Origin: JAPLVS01 sp043809265
GTDB lineage: Archaea > Iainarchaeota > Iainarchaeia > Iainarchaeales > DTGL01
Length of the DNA: 16,952 bases
Assembly: GCA_043809265.1 (NCBI GenBank)
Contig: JAZDDY010000106.1
Span: 1-16,952, forward strand
Direction: 5' to 3'
Part shown: positions 1 to 9,400 of the stretch, piece by piece
How positions within the stretch are numbered: position 1 is the stretch's first letter
How the letters are laid out: each line of letters starts with the position of its first letter
Translations under genes and position numbers: made by a program
The notes under the pieces: generated by a model
Told to the model about the DNA's origin: nothing
The model's input: the letters and a program-made list of their open reading frames with translations, nothing else
The model's database searches: none

Positions 1-687
1 GCCGTTCACCTGCGCAAAAATAATCGCCAAAAAATACTGCTTTTGCCTTTCATCCAATTCGACCAAATTTTTTTCCAGGAATTTTTCCATTGCGCCGGCA
101 ATCCCCTCTTTTTTTGCGCCGTAATCGGCCCTGAATTCCTCGATAATGCCCCTCAAAAGCACCGCTTCCTCTTTTGACAGTTCCGGGAATTCTTCCAGCA
201 AATAAAATTTTTCGCCTTTTCCGCATTCCACGACCTTAAACCGTTCGCCCTGGCAGAGAACCCTTTTGATTGGCTGTTCCGGCCTGAACACGCGCCAGCC
301 CAAAGCCTTCTCCGCAACCCTTATCTCGTGCGCCGACCTCTCGACAGCAATCGAGCGCTGCCAACAGGATTCAGCGCAGGCAATCAAAAAATCGTTTGAA
401 GCGCACAAATCGCATTTCACGGCCTTGCCGTCCCTGATCGAAACAGCCTTCAGCCTGCATGCCTGCACGCACTTCCCGCAGCCGTTGCATTTTTGCCTGT
501 CAATGGAGAGAATGCCTTCGGCTATCTCAAAAAAAGCGTTTTTTTGGCATACTGCCGCGCAATCGGCCTTTTCAGGCCTGCAATGCGCGCACCCAAGCGC
601 TTCAAATGCCAGCCCATTAGGGCAGTTTTCAACGCACTCCCTTGCAGTGCAGCCCGAGCACTTGCCCAAATCAAAGCGTAACCGCAT
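1..687 (-). CDS. 16-Cys polyferredoxin-like protein, possibly fused to a secretion-type ATPase (C-terminus cut by window edge)
   Basis: The reading frame runs from an ATG at 687 to the left edge without a stop, giving 229 residues. Sixteen cysteines form four sets typical of [4Fe-4S] clusters: C10/C13/C18/C22, C33/C36/C43/C47, C67/C70/C73/C77 and C92/C95/C104/C108. This four-cluster layout is known from electron-transfer subunits of the DmsB/HybA type and from polyferredoxins. Residues 109-229 have no cysteine motif. They contain a stretch around FYLLEEFPELSKEEAVLL followed by amphipathic helices, which resembles the N-terminal region of archaeal FlaI/GspE-type secretion ATPases; the ATPase core would lie outside the window, so this is inference. 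An in-frame ATG at about 819 would add 44 residues, but that extension lacks conserved-looking sequence and uses different codons. The start at 687 puts the cluster motif at residue 10, as expected. The Fe-S domain is secure; overall function is not. Confidence 0.75.
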   Translation of the reverse strand, partial: MRLRFDLGKCSGCTARECVENCPNGLAFEALGCAHCRPEKADCAAVCQKNAFFEIAEGILSIDRQKCNGCGKCVQACRLKAVSIRDGKAVKCDLCASNDFLIACAESCWQRSIAVERSAHEIRVAEKALGWRVFRPEQPIKRVLCQGERFKVVECGKGEKFYLLEEFPELSKEEAVLLRGIIEEFRADYGAKKEGIAGAMEKFLEKNLVELDERQKQYFLAIIFAQVNG

Positions 688-721
688 CCAACCATCTCTC
701 TTGGCATTAACCAAAGGGGTG

Positions 722-738
722 AAAAAAGTTAAAAAGCG
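722..738 (-). promoter_or_regulatory. Candidate TATA box for the Fe-S gene
   Basis: On the minus strand a TTTTTAAC element flanked by T-rich DNA lies about 40 bases before the ATG at 687, which would give a short leader of roughly 15-25 bases. The spacing suits an archaeal promoter, but T-rich tracts are common and there is no clear BRE. The rest of the 688-824 gap holds nothing else recognisable. Confidence 0.3.
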
Positions 739-824
739 AACTATCGGTGCGTGTTGTCCATCGAGCCAGACGACCCGAATAAAGTCAGATTCGATTGTCA
801 TGGGCTGCTGGTGCCACATTTGAT

Positions 825-1388
825 TCATTCGGCTTTATAAGTAGTCCAATAAAAGGGCACTAAGTCGCTTGCAAAATCAATGGAGAGTTTTCCTTCTTTT
901 TGGCATTGGTCACGCAACTTTGTGTTTTTGCATATAACGCAATCAATCTCTTTTATCTTGCTGCAGATGCTTACCGACCAATCCGATACGCCCAAATAAT
1001 CAAGTTTTTTTCCAAAAAAATGGTTTTTTTCAATGTGAAGTTCGCATACGCCGGGGCTGCCCAAAAAATATTTGGTTTCTTCCAGCAGGCCAGTGGCATT
1101 TGATTTGCCAATTCTTTCGCAGAGCTTGTGTATAAAGTCTGTAAACGTGTGCGGGGTAATGACAAATTTTTTTATTTTAAACATTTCCAAAAATTTGCAG
1201 AATAGCCGGTATTCGCTGGCATTCCAATCCATTTTGCCCAGATACCGCGTATGGTTTCTTGTATCCGACAATCCGACAGCCAGCAAAGCCAATATCTGCG
1301 AATCAATCAGAACGCCATTTTTAAAATAAGCGAAAAGTTTTGCTTGGTTGCCAGGCGAGAGGTCAAATAGGTTAGGTGGGGCCACCAT
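825..1388 (-). CDS. PIN-domain-like protein, probable toxin-type RNase
   Basis: The 187-aa protein fits the PIN fold order. It has a hydrophobic strand ending in an acid (GVLIDSQIL, D29), a helix region, a strand plus TPHTFTDF with D84 in the place of the usual Glu/Asp, and a late LGVSDWSVS with D136 (D130 is also nearby). PIN domains are metal-dependent RNases, often toxins of VapC type. The fourth acidic position, usually a TDD-like motif after a hydrophobic strand, reads VICKNTKL here, so one metal ligand may be lost or shifted to D160. The frame opens further upstream with TTG at 1412, inside the previous gene. The ATG at 1388 is preferred because it lies 7 bases after that gene's TGA and leaves the domain intact. 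Tight spacing implies cotranscription with the 89-aa gene upstream. The family call comes from motif pattern only. Confidence 0.6.
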   Translation of the reverse strand: MVAPPNLFDLSPGNQAKLFAYFKNGVLIDSQILALLAVGLSDTRNHTRYLGKMDWNASEYRLFCKFLEMFKIKKFVITPHTFTDFIHKLCERIGKSNATGLLEETKYFLGSPGVCELHIEKNHFFGKKLDYLGVSDWSVSICSKIKEIDCVICKNTKLRDQCQKEGKLSIDFASDLVPFYWTTYKAE

Positions 1389-1395
1389 CTTTAAG

Positions 1396-1665
1396 TCACT
1401 CGGGTTTTTCAATTTTGTTAACTTCTTCGACTCTGCCAGTTTTGATATTCACTTTCAACTCATAATAAGTTCTCTTCGAAGAACCCAGACTTGTAAACAC
1501 GCTGCATCGGACGAGCCAAACGTGTTCCTTTGTGTTTGGTTTTACCTGCTCGATTCTGAATAAAAGCAAACCTAGATTGCCGTGTGCTTTTTCCAAGTAG
1601 TTTTTTGTTATTTCGGTTGCCTTTCCGGCATCATCCGCTTTATCTTCAAAAAGGCCAAAAACCAT
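1396..1665 (-). CDS. Small unknown protein, first gene of the PIN operon
   Basis: This 89-aa protein is not recognised. It starts at an ATG preceded by AAGGTGGAAAG, which contains a GGTGG ribosome-binding site. The sequence suggests an N-terminal helix (residues about 8-30) followed by two or three strands ending in a VNIKTGRVEEVNKI hairpin, somewhat like PepSY-type small alpha/beta folds. No signal peptide, membrane segment or helix-turn-helix is visible. It lies directly ahead of the PIN-like gene with a 7-base gap, and its promoter carries an inverted repeat, so an antitoxin or partner role is possible. That role is inferred from layout only. Confidence 0.65.
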   Translation of the reverse strand: MVFGLFEDKADDAGKATEITKNYLEKAHGNLGLLLFRIEQVKPNTKEHVWLVRCSVFTSLGSSKRTYYELKVNIKTGRVEEVNKIEKPE

Positions 1666-1672
1666 CTTTCCA

Positions 1673-1701
1673 CCTTATTACACTAATTAATTGTATTAAG
1701 G
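1673..1701. promoter_or_regulatory. Imperfect inverted repeat, candidate operator of the PIN operon
   Basis: The arms CCTTATTACA (1673-1682) and TGTATTAAGG (1692-1701) are complementary at 9 of 10 positions around an AT-rich centre; 11 of 14 pairs match over the whole 29 bp. The repeat lies between the candidate TATA box at 1714-1722 and the ATG at 1665, over the expected transcription start, where a bound repressor would block transcription. Which protein binds is unknown. Confidence 0.5.
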
Positions 1702-1713
1702 GATGTTTTTTTA

Positions 1714-1722
1714 CTTATATTC
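1714..1722 (-). promoter_or_regulatory. TATA box of the 89-aa/PIN operon
   Basis: On the minus strand GAATATAAG is followed about 25 bases later by the expected start site near 1693, giving a leader of about 27 bases that carries the GGTGG ribosome-binding site. The geometry suits an archaeal TBP/TFB promoter. Confidence 0.45.
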
Positions 1723-1734
1723 TTTTTTACGATT

Positions 1735-3402
1735 TTATCTTGTGTGCTGGTGGCGCCTTTTGTGGGCATGCAATGCAATCCTGGTATGGAATTCTTCCCC
1801 GCACTCGTCGCACTTGTAGGTTTTATGCTCGTCCTTTGCAGGCTTCGGCTCAGGCTTCACGGCTGCCGCCACTGTGGCTTCCCTGGCTTCTTTTGCCTTC
1901 TGGAAAGGCCTCTTTGCCTCTCCCTTGCCTGAAGCATCAACTTTTTTTGCTGCAGCCGCAAGGCCGACTGCTTCTTTCCCGCCAAAGATTTTGTCCCTGA
2001 AAAGGAAAACTGCAAGCAAAACCAAAACTGCCAGTATAAGCAATATGAACAGCCAGGGCAATTCGAAGGTTTCAGTCCCAGGGCCCACTGCCTTTGCCGA
2101 GAGCTGGATTTCGGCTGTTTTTGTTGCCCCTACCGTGAGGCCCACAGCAATGTTTGCCGCATTGAATTGGTCGGTTGCCTGGGTTGAAACCACATAAGCG
2201 CCGGCTGAAAGCGAGCTGAATTCCACCAGCCCCCCGTTGTTGGTTGTGCCCTGCGCGATCTTGACCTCGTCTTTTACCAGCGATACTATTATTCCTTGCT
2301 GCGGCGCCCCGTTAAATAAAACCTTTACAATTACTTTGCCAAGAAGCTCTTCAGGCGAAACAGCTTTTTTCTCCCCTGAAAAAAGCGATTTGCTGTTTTT
2401 CAGGATTTCATTCCCGAGGCTGAACGGCAGCCGGTAAGAGAACCCTGCTGTTTTTCCGGGCCCAAGCAGGTCGTAATTCCACTTTATAACCCAGAACCCG
2501 TCCCTCTCACCTATTGTGAACGGCAGGTCTGATGAAATCAGGCTTGGGTCGCTTACAAGCGACTTCGGAATCAGCTCGTATGCGGTGCCATCCTGGAAAG
2601 AACTGCCCCCGATATTCGTAATCTTGATAGTTATTGTGCTTTCAAAGGATTCTTCCCCTGTGCCTGTGTCGGTTGTTTTTTCCACTTCAAGGGTTTTTTC
2701 AATCGAAAGATTGCCCATCTGCTCCGTGATTTTCGCAATCTCTTCAGGTGCGGTTATGCCTGCATCGACAAGGGTTTCGTCAACCTGCTCTTGGGTCGGC
2801 GAATACGGCTGTGTTTCCTCTAAAATAATTTCGGTTGTTGTCTGAGGCGTTGCTGTCGGGACCGGTGTTGCAGTAGGTGTCGGAGTCGCTGTTCCGCCTC
2901 CCCCACCGCCCCCGCCACCACCCCCGCAGTTAGTGCAGGGAGTCGAACAGGCGCCGCAGTCTGCGGCGCAACTCGAGCAGGTTTCGCCTGATTCGCAGGA
3001 ACTGTTTCCGCACGTGGTTCCGCCGCTGCATTCCCCGCCGCTGCAGGAAGAGCAAAGCGTTGCAATCCATGAACCGCTGGTGCACACTTCCTTATAAATG
3101 CCATAACATGTTTTCGTGCCATCGGTTGAAATCGTGCCGTCGTGGGCGCATGAGGTTGCGGCGGCGCACCAATTGCCGTCGCCGTCGTAGTCCGCGGCGC
3201 AGTGCTGTGAATTGCAGTCGGAATCGAGAACGCATGTGTGCTCGTCTGGATACAGTGCGTTGCCGTCGATGTTCACATTACCGCTAAGGCCGCTTTGCGA
3301 ATTGATGTCCGGGCCTATGGTTCCTGTGATTTCAGCTGCCGAAGCCATTCCGGCGACTAATAAAAAAGAAAGAAAGAGGGCGAAAGCCCCGGTGTTTTTC
3401 AT
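1735..3402 (-). CDS. Membrane-anchored surface protein with Cys-rich ectodomain and cytoplasmic C2H2 zinc finger
   Basis: The 555-aa protein has, in order: a signal peptide (1-22, cleavage after ASA); a Cys-rich domain (about 57-160) including a CGNSSCESGETCSSCAADC-type motif; 11 consecutive glycines and a Thr/Pro linker (TATPTPTATP); a beta-rich domain (about 185-380) with the PKSL...WNYDLLGPGKTAGFSYRL pattern common in archaeal surface proteins; a carboxypeptidase-regulatory/Ig-like fold (GKVIVKVLFNG...); one membrane span (about 448-468); a Lys/Ala-rich cytoplasmic linker (469-528); and a C-terminal zinc finger. The finger fits the classical pattern exactly: Y529-x-C531-x2-C534-x3-F538-x5-L544-x2-H547-x3-H551. 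The start is 21 bases after the stop of the giant surface gene, with a GGAG ribosome-binding site, so the two genes probably form an operon. By topology the finger faces the cytoplasm. Whether it binds DNA, RNA or protein cannot be told from sequence. Confidence 0.85.
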   Translation of the reverse strand: MKNTGAFALFLSFLLVAGMASAAEITGTIGPDINSQSGLSGNVNIDGNALYPDEHTCVLDSDCNSQHCAADYDGDGNWCAAATSCAHDGTISTDGTKTCYGIYKEVCTSGSWIATLCSSCSGGECSGGTTCGNSSCESGETCSSCAADCGACSTPCTNCGGGGGGGGGGGTATPTPTATPVPTATPQTTTEIILEETQPYSPTQEQVDETLVDAGITAPEEIAKITEQMGNLSIEKTLEVEKTTDTGTGEESFESTITIKITNIGGSSFQDGTAYELIPKSLVSDPSLISSDLPFTIGERDGFWVIKWNYDLLGPGKTAGFSYRLPFSLGNEILKNSKSLFSGEKKAVSPEELLGKVIVKVLFNGAPQQGIIVSLVKDEVKIAQGTTNNGGLVEFSSLSAGAYVVSTQATDQFNAANIAVGLTVGATKTAEIQLSAKAVGPGTETFELPWLFILLILAVLVLLAVFLFRDKIFGGKEAVGLAAAAKKVDASGKGEAKRPFQKAKEAREATVAAAVKPEPKPAKDEHKTYKCDECGEEFHTRIALHAHKRRHQHTR

Positions 3403-3423
3403 GTGTCATCTACTCCAAGAGTT

Positions 3424-6400
3424 TCAACTGGCATATGACTTGATCCCGTATGTGGTGCTGTACTGCCCGGCGGCAATGCTGCTCGGAATCCTCTGCTGGA
3501 CATAGAAGTTCGCGTCGATTGCTGTTGTCAGCGGGTTGTGGTCCCAGAACTGGTATACTGTCTGTGTGGTGTCATATGTTGTCTTTATGTTGTATACCAT
3601 TGTTGTCTGGACTCCTGCCACATTCGCATCGTACACCATTTCAGCGTTGCCGTCAACGTACAGCGTTGTGCTGGTTGTAGCGCTGGTCCAGTTATCCAGC
3701 TTGAACCTAAGCTTGTTCTTGTCGTCGCCTATCGAGCCGACGCCGAATGTGGTGTTGAAGTCCCACTTCCATGCGTGCGTGTTGGTGTCGTCGGCCTGGC
3801 CATTGGTGTTCACTGCCGTGATTGCATTCAATGTGATGTAATCCGTGAGGTCAACGTTGAGGTCTGTGACAGTGTCTGTTGCGCTGTAGTTGCCTGCCAT
3901 GTCAACGACTGTCACGCTGATGTAGTTTTCTGCCACTCCGTCTGTGAAGGCATAGGCTGCCGGCACGTCAAAGTAGCAGTAGAACGCTATGTTGCTGTCT
4001 GTCACAGAGCAGTCGAAGTCAATGTCTGCAACAGGCACTGTGACGCCGTTGATGTCTATGACGAACCTGCTCCAGTCAAGGCCTGACCCGCCCACCACGT
4101 CGTCGTCGGCAATGAAGTAAACCTCAGGTGTTGTGTCGCTAAGGATAGTGCTGTCTGAAGGTGTATAGATTATGACGCTCGGAACGCCTGTGTCAACCGT
4201 GAGCACCGGCGAGAGCACCAAATCACTCCTGTTGTTTGCGTCGTCCACAACCACAACCCCTATCTGGGTGGTGTCGAAGTTGCCGCGTGCGCTGAACGTG
4301 TAACCGCAGGCGTTTGCTACTGGTGTTGTTGTAACGCTTGCCTGTGCTGCTCCATTGAGGTATGGTGTCACAACGCATTCCGCCACTGTGTTGTTGTCGC
4401 TTACGCTGAAGTTGAAGTCAGGCTGGGCATCGTTTGTGTCAGCCGAAATTGTCGGGCTGGTGAAGGTTGCGCTCGGCAAGGTTATATCCACCGTAAAGGT
4501 TCCGCCGAATGCCATTGTGCTGGATGTATTTCCCGCGTTGTCTATCGTAGTTACAGCTGCTGTGTAAATCCCTTCGTTAAGGCCTGACAATGTCAGGAAT
4601 GTTTCCGGGTAGACGTTCAAGTCCTTGAAAGCCGAACCGTCCTTAAGTATTACTATGTTGTAGTGGTTTACTCCGCTTGTCGCGTCGGTTGAGCCTGTCC
4701 ATTCCCACATGGCTGTTGTGCCTGTGAAAACCTCTGTTGACGGGCTGGTCGGTGCCGGGTTGCTTGGTGCGTTGCTGTCAAGTGTTATTGTGGCACTTTC
4801 TGGCGTGGAGGTGTTGCTGCTTGTGTCTGTGCACCTGTAGTAAACTGTTTTCAGGCCGTCTCCTGTATTTAACAGCGCCCAGCTTTCAGTGGTTGCATAT
4901 GCTCCCAAATCAGTCCAACTCGAGAAGTCATTGCTTGCCTCGCAAGTGTTTAGTGCTGTTTCATCGTATGCAACCAGTGCCAGTGTCGTGTTAATGCTTT
5001 GGGTGTAGGTTGCGCCTCCATTTATAATTGGGCTTCCCACAATCGGGGCAATGAAGTCAATTGATATCATGGCTTGTGTGCTTGTTGTTGTGTCTTCGTT
5101 GCCTGCCAGGTCAACCGCTGTCACCTTGTAATAATAGGTAACTCCTGATGCGATATTGGAGTCAAGGAATTCAATGGTGTTAGAACTGCCAATTCTTTTC
5201 GAATCGGTAATTGCAAAGTCATCGGTTGTGTCCCTGTAAATTATATAGTAGTTGATTCCGCCTGCTGCTGGCGTGTCAGTTGCAGTATCCCAGCCGACCT
5301 TTATTATGCCAAGGCCGCCTTTCGTTGCTGATGTTCCCGGCACATCGCTTGGTGGTGCCTGGTCAAGGATTATTGTGTCAGTGACCTCTACATTGTTGTC
5401 CTGCCCGTCCGTTACCCTGACATAGATTGTTTTTACTCCGTCGTCTCCTGGAAGTGTTCCGATAATGCCTGTGCCGGTGCATGTAACGCCGGTGCCGTTC
5501 CAGTCAGAACTGTCATCGAACCTGTAATAGCAGGCGCTTGCGCCAAGCGCGTTTATGTCGAATGTTACTGTCGGGCTGGTGGTGTAGGTGCTGCCGCTGT
5601 TGATTATCACGCTTGCGTTCACCGGGCCGGTGAAGTCTGTTGTGACTGCGCTGAACTCCAGTGTTCCTGAGTTGTTTCCAGCTTTGTCAACTGCTGTGAC
5701 CCTCAGGATATATGCGGTGTTATCCACATTCAAGTCATAGGTTACAGATGTCCCTGATGTCTCGTTTGTGTAAACCAGGGTTGTCCCGATATACAGGTTT
5801 GCATCGTAGTAGTCAATGCCGCTTGTTGCATCGGTTGCCGCTGACCAAGTCCATGTCTGGCTTGTGTTATTGGTTGTCATTGCTGACTGCGGGTAAACAG
5901 CCGTCGGGGTGCTTGGCGAAGTGCTGTCCAAAGTTATTGTGTCGCTTGCGTTTGTCACGTTCTGGTTGCCGTCGGTTGCCCTCCCATAAACTGTTTTTAC
6001 TCCGTCTCCGCTTGGCAGTATGTCTGCTGTTGACGGGGTTCCGCATGTTATTACATTCCAGTTAAGGTTGTCGATTGACCACTCGCATGTTGTGGCGCTT
6101 GGCCCGTTCACGTCAAGTTTTACTGTTGTGCTTGCCGTGTACAGGTTGCCGTCCGCAATCAGCACTGTGACGCCTGTCGGCGCATTGAGGTCTATTTCAA
6201 CGTTTTTCACTGTGCTTATTGCGCTTTCGTTGCCTGCGAGGTCAACTGCCGTTACGCCGAAGTGCCATGTGCCTGTCTGTTGCGGGCTGTAGGAATATTC
6301 GGCGTTCTCCAGGCCGCTGACAATCCTGTAAGTGGTTGTAGCGGTCGGGTCTGCTTCGTATCTTGCGTATACATTGTAGTAGCTGATTCCTGTCGTGGTG

Positions 6401-9400
6401 TCTGAGCCTGCTGTCCAGGCTAAATTTGCCTGGTTGCCGCTGTTTATTGCTGTGAGCGTTGGCGCTGTCGGCAGGTTTGTGTCAATCCAGAATGTCCTTA
6501 TAACACTCCAATAGCCTGTCCCTTCAAGGTCTATTGCCGCGACCTTCCAGTAATATCTTCCGTCAGGCAGCGAACCGTATGCTGCTGCATCGTAATCAAT
6601 GTCGTTTCCGCCTGTGAGGTCTGTGTTGATTAATGGTGAAGCGAAGGTGGACGTGTCATCGACCATTATATTGTAGTCGACTTCGTCTGCCCCCACATCA
6701 AACCATGTGAAGGTCGGCGTGTTGTAGTTGAGGTAATTGTAGTCGCCTGGGTAGTTCAGGCTTGGGGCTTCGACTGTCGAATCGTTGATATAAACCGTTA
6801 TTTCATAATTGCTGGTCGAGGTGACGCTCTGTCCGCTGGCATCTGCAGGCGGGCTTGTGGCTGTTTCCCAGCCTGTCTTGTACGCCCTTACCCAGACTGT
6901 CTGCGGCATTGTGAAGCCTGAGAAATAATATTTGCCGCTTGAGCCGTTGCCTGCTGTGTTGTCGCCTGTCCTTGTGCAATTGCCTGCCGGGCTTGTGCAG
7001 CCTGTCAGCAATGTTATAGGGCTTGTGCTTGTGACAACTTCCACTGTGGCATCTGTGATGTTGTTGCCTGCATCGTCCTTGACTGTCACAATCACTCCGT
7101 TCAACAGGTTTGTGTCGACTGTCGCGGAAAGCATTATGTCGTTCATTTCGCCTGCGTTGGTGGTCCAATCCCTTGTGGTGTGACCTGCTTTCGAGTACTT
7201 GAAGTCGTACGGACCCATGCCGTATGCGGAATAGTTTCCGTCGACATTTGTGAAGGTGAATGAATTCCAGTCCTGCGGGTTTGCCCCAATCACCAGGTTC
7301 ACGTTCACATCAAGTATCGGGAGCGCCATGTTGTATTCCTCGTAGAGGTATCCGGTGAGGTTTGCGTTTAGGTCAAGCTCGATTCTGCTTCCTGCTGCTG
7401 CGCTCGTGAACTTGTTGTAGGAATAGAAGTTATGGTCTGAGCCGCCCCAGTTCTGTCCTCCGAAGTCGTTCATGTCTTTTATCTGCATGAAGTAAACAGT
7501 GTTGGCTGACTGTTCGAAGAACACGTTGTAGTCGACGCCTGCATTCTCGCCCGGGTACTGTGTCCTGGTGCTTGAATACGAGTCGCATGTCGTGTCCGTG
7601 TACGTGTTCGGGAGCCCGCTTGCGCAAACCGCAACCGAGTCAGTGCCGCCTTCAAGCGCTGTGCCTGTTTCGCCTGTCACAAGCGAAACATTGATTGTTG
7701 CGTCCGAGGCAAGGCTTGTGGTTTTGCCGAATTCCTGCACTGTTCCGGCTGCATCGCTGTAGAAGTTAACGTCGTCTCCGGCGCCTGCTGCACCGGAATC
7801 AAGGAACAGGTAGTATGCAGTGGATGCGCCGCCGTCAACAGGTGCGGTTGCCGCAGCCGGATTGCCTGTACCGTTGACATCTGACATTACATATGCTATG
7901 TCCGGGTTTCCTGCCGAAGCATCAGGCACTGTTCCGCTGACCTGCCTCTGCGAGTCCGCGCTGGCATATTCAAGGTTTGTGGTCTTGAAGCCGTCCAAAT
8001 GGCATGTTACATATGTCTGGCCGCCTGTTACTGCGCTGTACCTTGGGAAATAGAATGTGTTGTCGTATGCGCCGTCAGTTGCCTCGAAGTACTGTGTGAA
8101 GTCAACTCCGCCTGTGTCAGCCGGGTTTTCTGCATGGCTGCTCAATTCGGTTGCGCACGCGTTGTTTGTTATAGTGCTGTAAACCCTTACGTCGTCGTCC
8201 CCGCCTGTTTCAAGCGTTGCGTGGGTTTCACCTTGGAGTTTTCCGACGTTTATCATAAGGTCTGCGGTGCTGTTCTTGCCTGTCCTGTCAAGCTCGAGCG
8301 TTGCGCCAGCATAGAAACTGACATCAGTGGGGTTGTTGCCAGGGCTGTATGAAATATAGGAGTCAGGCGTTGTGTCTGTCACAACAGTCGAATATGCTTC
8401 GTCGCCATCCTGTGCCCTGTCTACCCTTATGATTGTTATGCCTGAGCCGACATACCCTGCAAGCCTCATGTCAAGGTCGAAGGAAGCGCTTGCACCGGCT
8501 GTGTCGCCGGTTTCAGTGTCGATGCATGTGTTGTAGTCGTATTCGCTGTTGCTGTCGGTCACTTTGATATAAACATTTCCTGCGCTGTCAGATTCATAGT
8601 ACTGCGTGTATGTTGCCGCGATAACGACATCTTCGCTGCTCAGAAGCGTGCCGCATGTTGCCGGGCCGGTATCGTAAACTTCTACATTGTCCCTTACATT
8701 GGTTTCCTGCAGGCCGGCGTGTGCGTTTCCTGTGACTGCCCCCACATCCCATGTTGCATCGCCTGTCAGGTCGATTGTCCTTTGCAGGACAACAGCTGGG
8801 GTTGCGTTCAATGCGTATATCCTGTCCGCGGCTGTTCCGCTGGTTGTGTAGATATTGAAATCGCCGGCATTGTCGGTCGTGGTGTTGACGTCGTTTGTTG
8901 TGCTGATGGAAATCTTTGTCACAGCAGCCGGCGTTGTCGCAACGATTTTCCTGGTTAGGTTCAGTGCGTCTGTTCCGCCGTTGCCTGTTGACGTGAACTT
9001 GATGCAGGAAGTATAGGTGCTGGCGCCGCTGTCAACCGCTTTGATGTAATATGCTCCGGTCCCGCTGACTTCGTAGAAGCCGTTGTAGTCATCGCCGCCG
9101 ACAACTATGGCTATGTCAGTCGATTCGCTGCTTAGCAACGTTGTGCTGCAGCCTGAATCGCTGTAAATCGAAACAGTGTCGCTGCTGCCTTCGCCGTTGT
9201 CAAAGTCTGCGCTTATTTCTCCTGAAACCTTTGCAATGTTCACATCATAGTAGCTGTTTCCGGCCATGCCTGCTGTTTCGCTCCTTTTGAGCTGTTTTGT
9301 CGTGCCTGTGCAGGCAATAACCGAATACGCGGTTCCGTCTGCCTCAACATACAGGTAATAGTCGTATGTTTGTGCAGTCACATCCGCCGGTATTGCGTCT

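Noticed and set aside
770..815. GATTCGATT sequence recalling a tRNA T-loop
   Set aside because: Flanking bases do not form a T-stem, and no acceptor or anticodon arm can be drawn.
688..819. 44-codon in-frame extension of the Fe-S gene
   Set aside because: Codon use and composition differ from the body of the gene, and a start at 687 places the first cluster motif at the usual position.
266..823. Plus-strand frame of 185 codons
   Set aside because: It is antisense to the 16-Cys Fe-S gene, whose cysteine spacing is unmistakable, and its own sequence has no recognisable feature.
3538..4086. Long plus-strand open frame opposite the giant gene (also 9370-9831 and several others in 3450-12000)
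   Set aside because: They lie antisense to a well-supported 2976-aa protein, consist of repetitive Cys/Val/Leu-rich sequence mirroring its Asp/Thr/Asn codons, and have no domain or ribosome-binding site.
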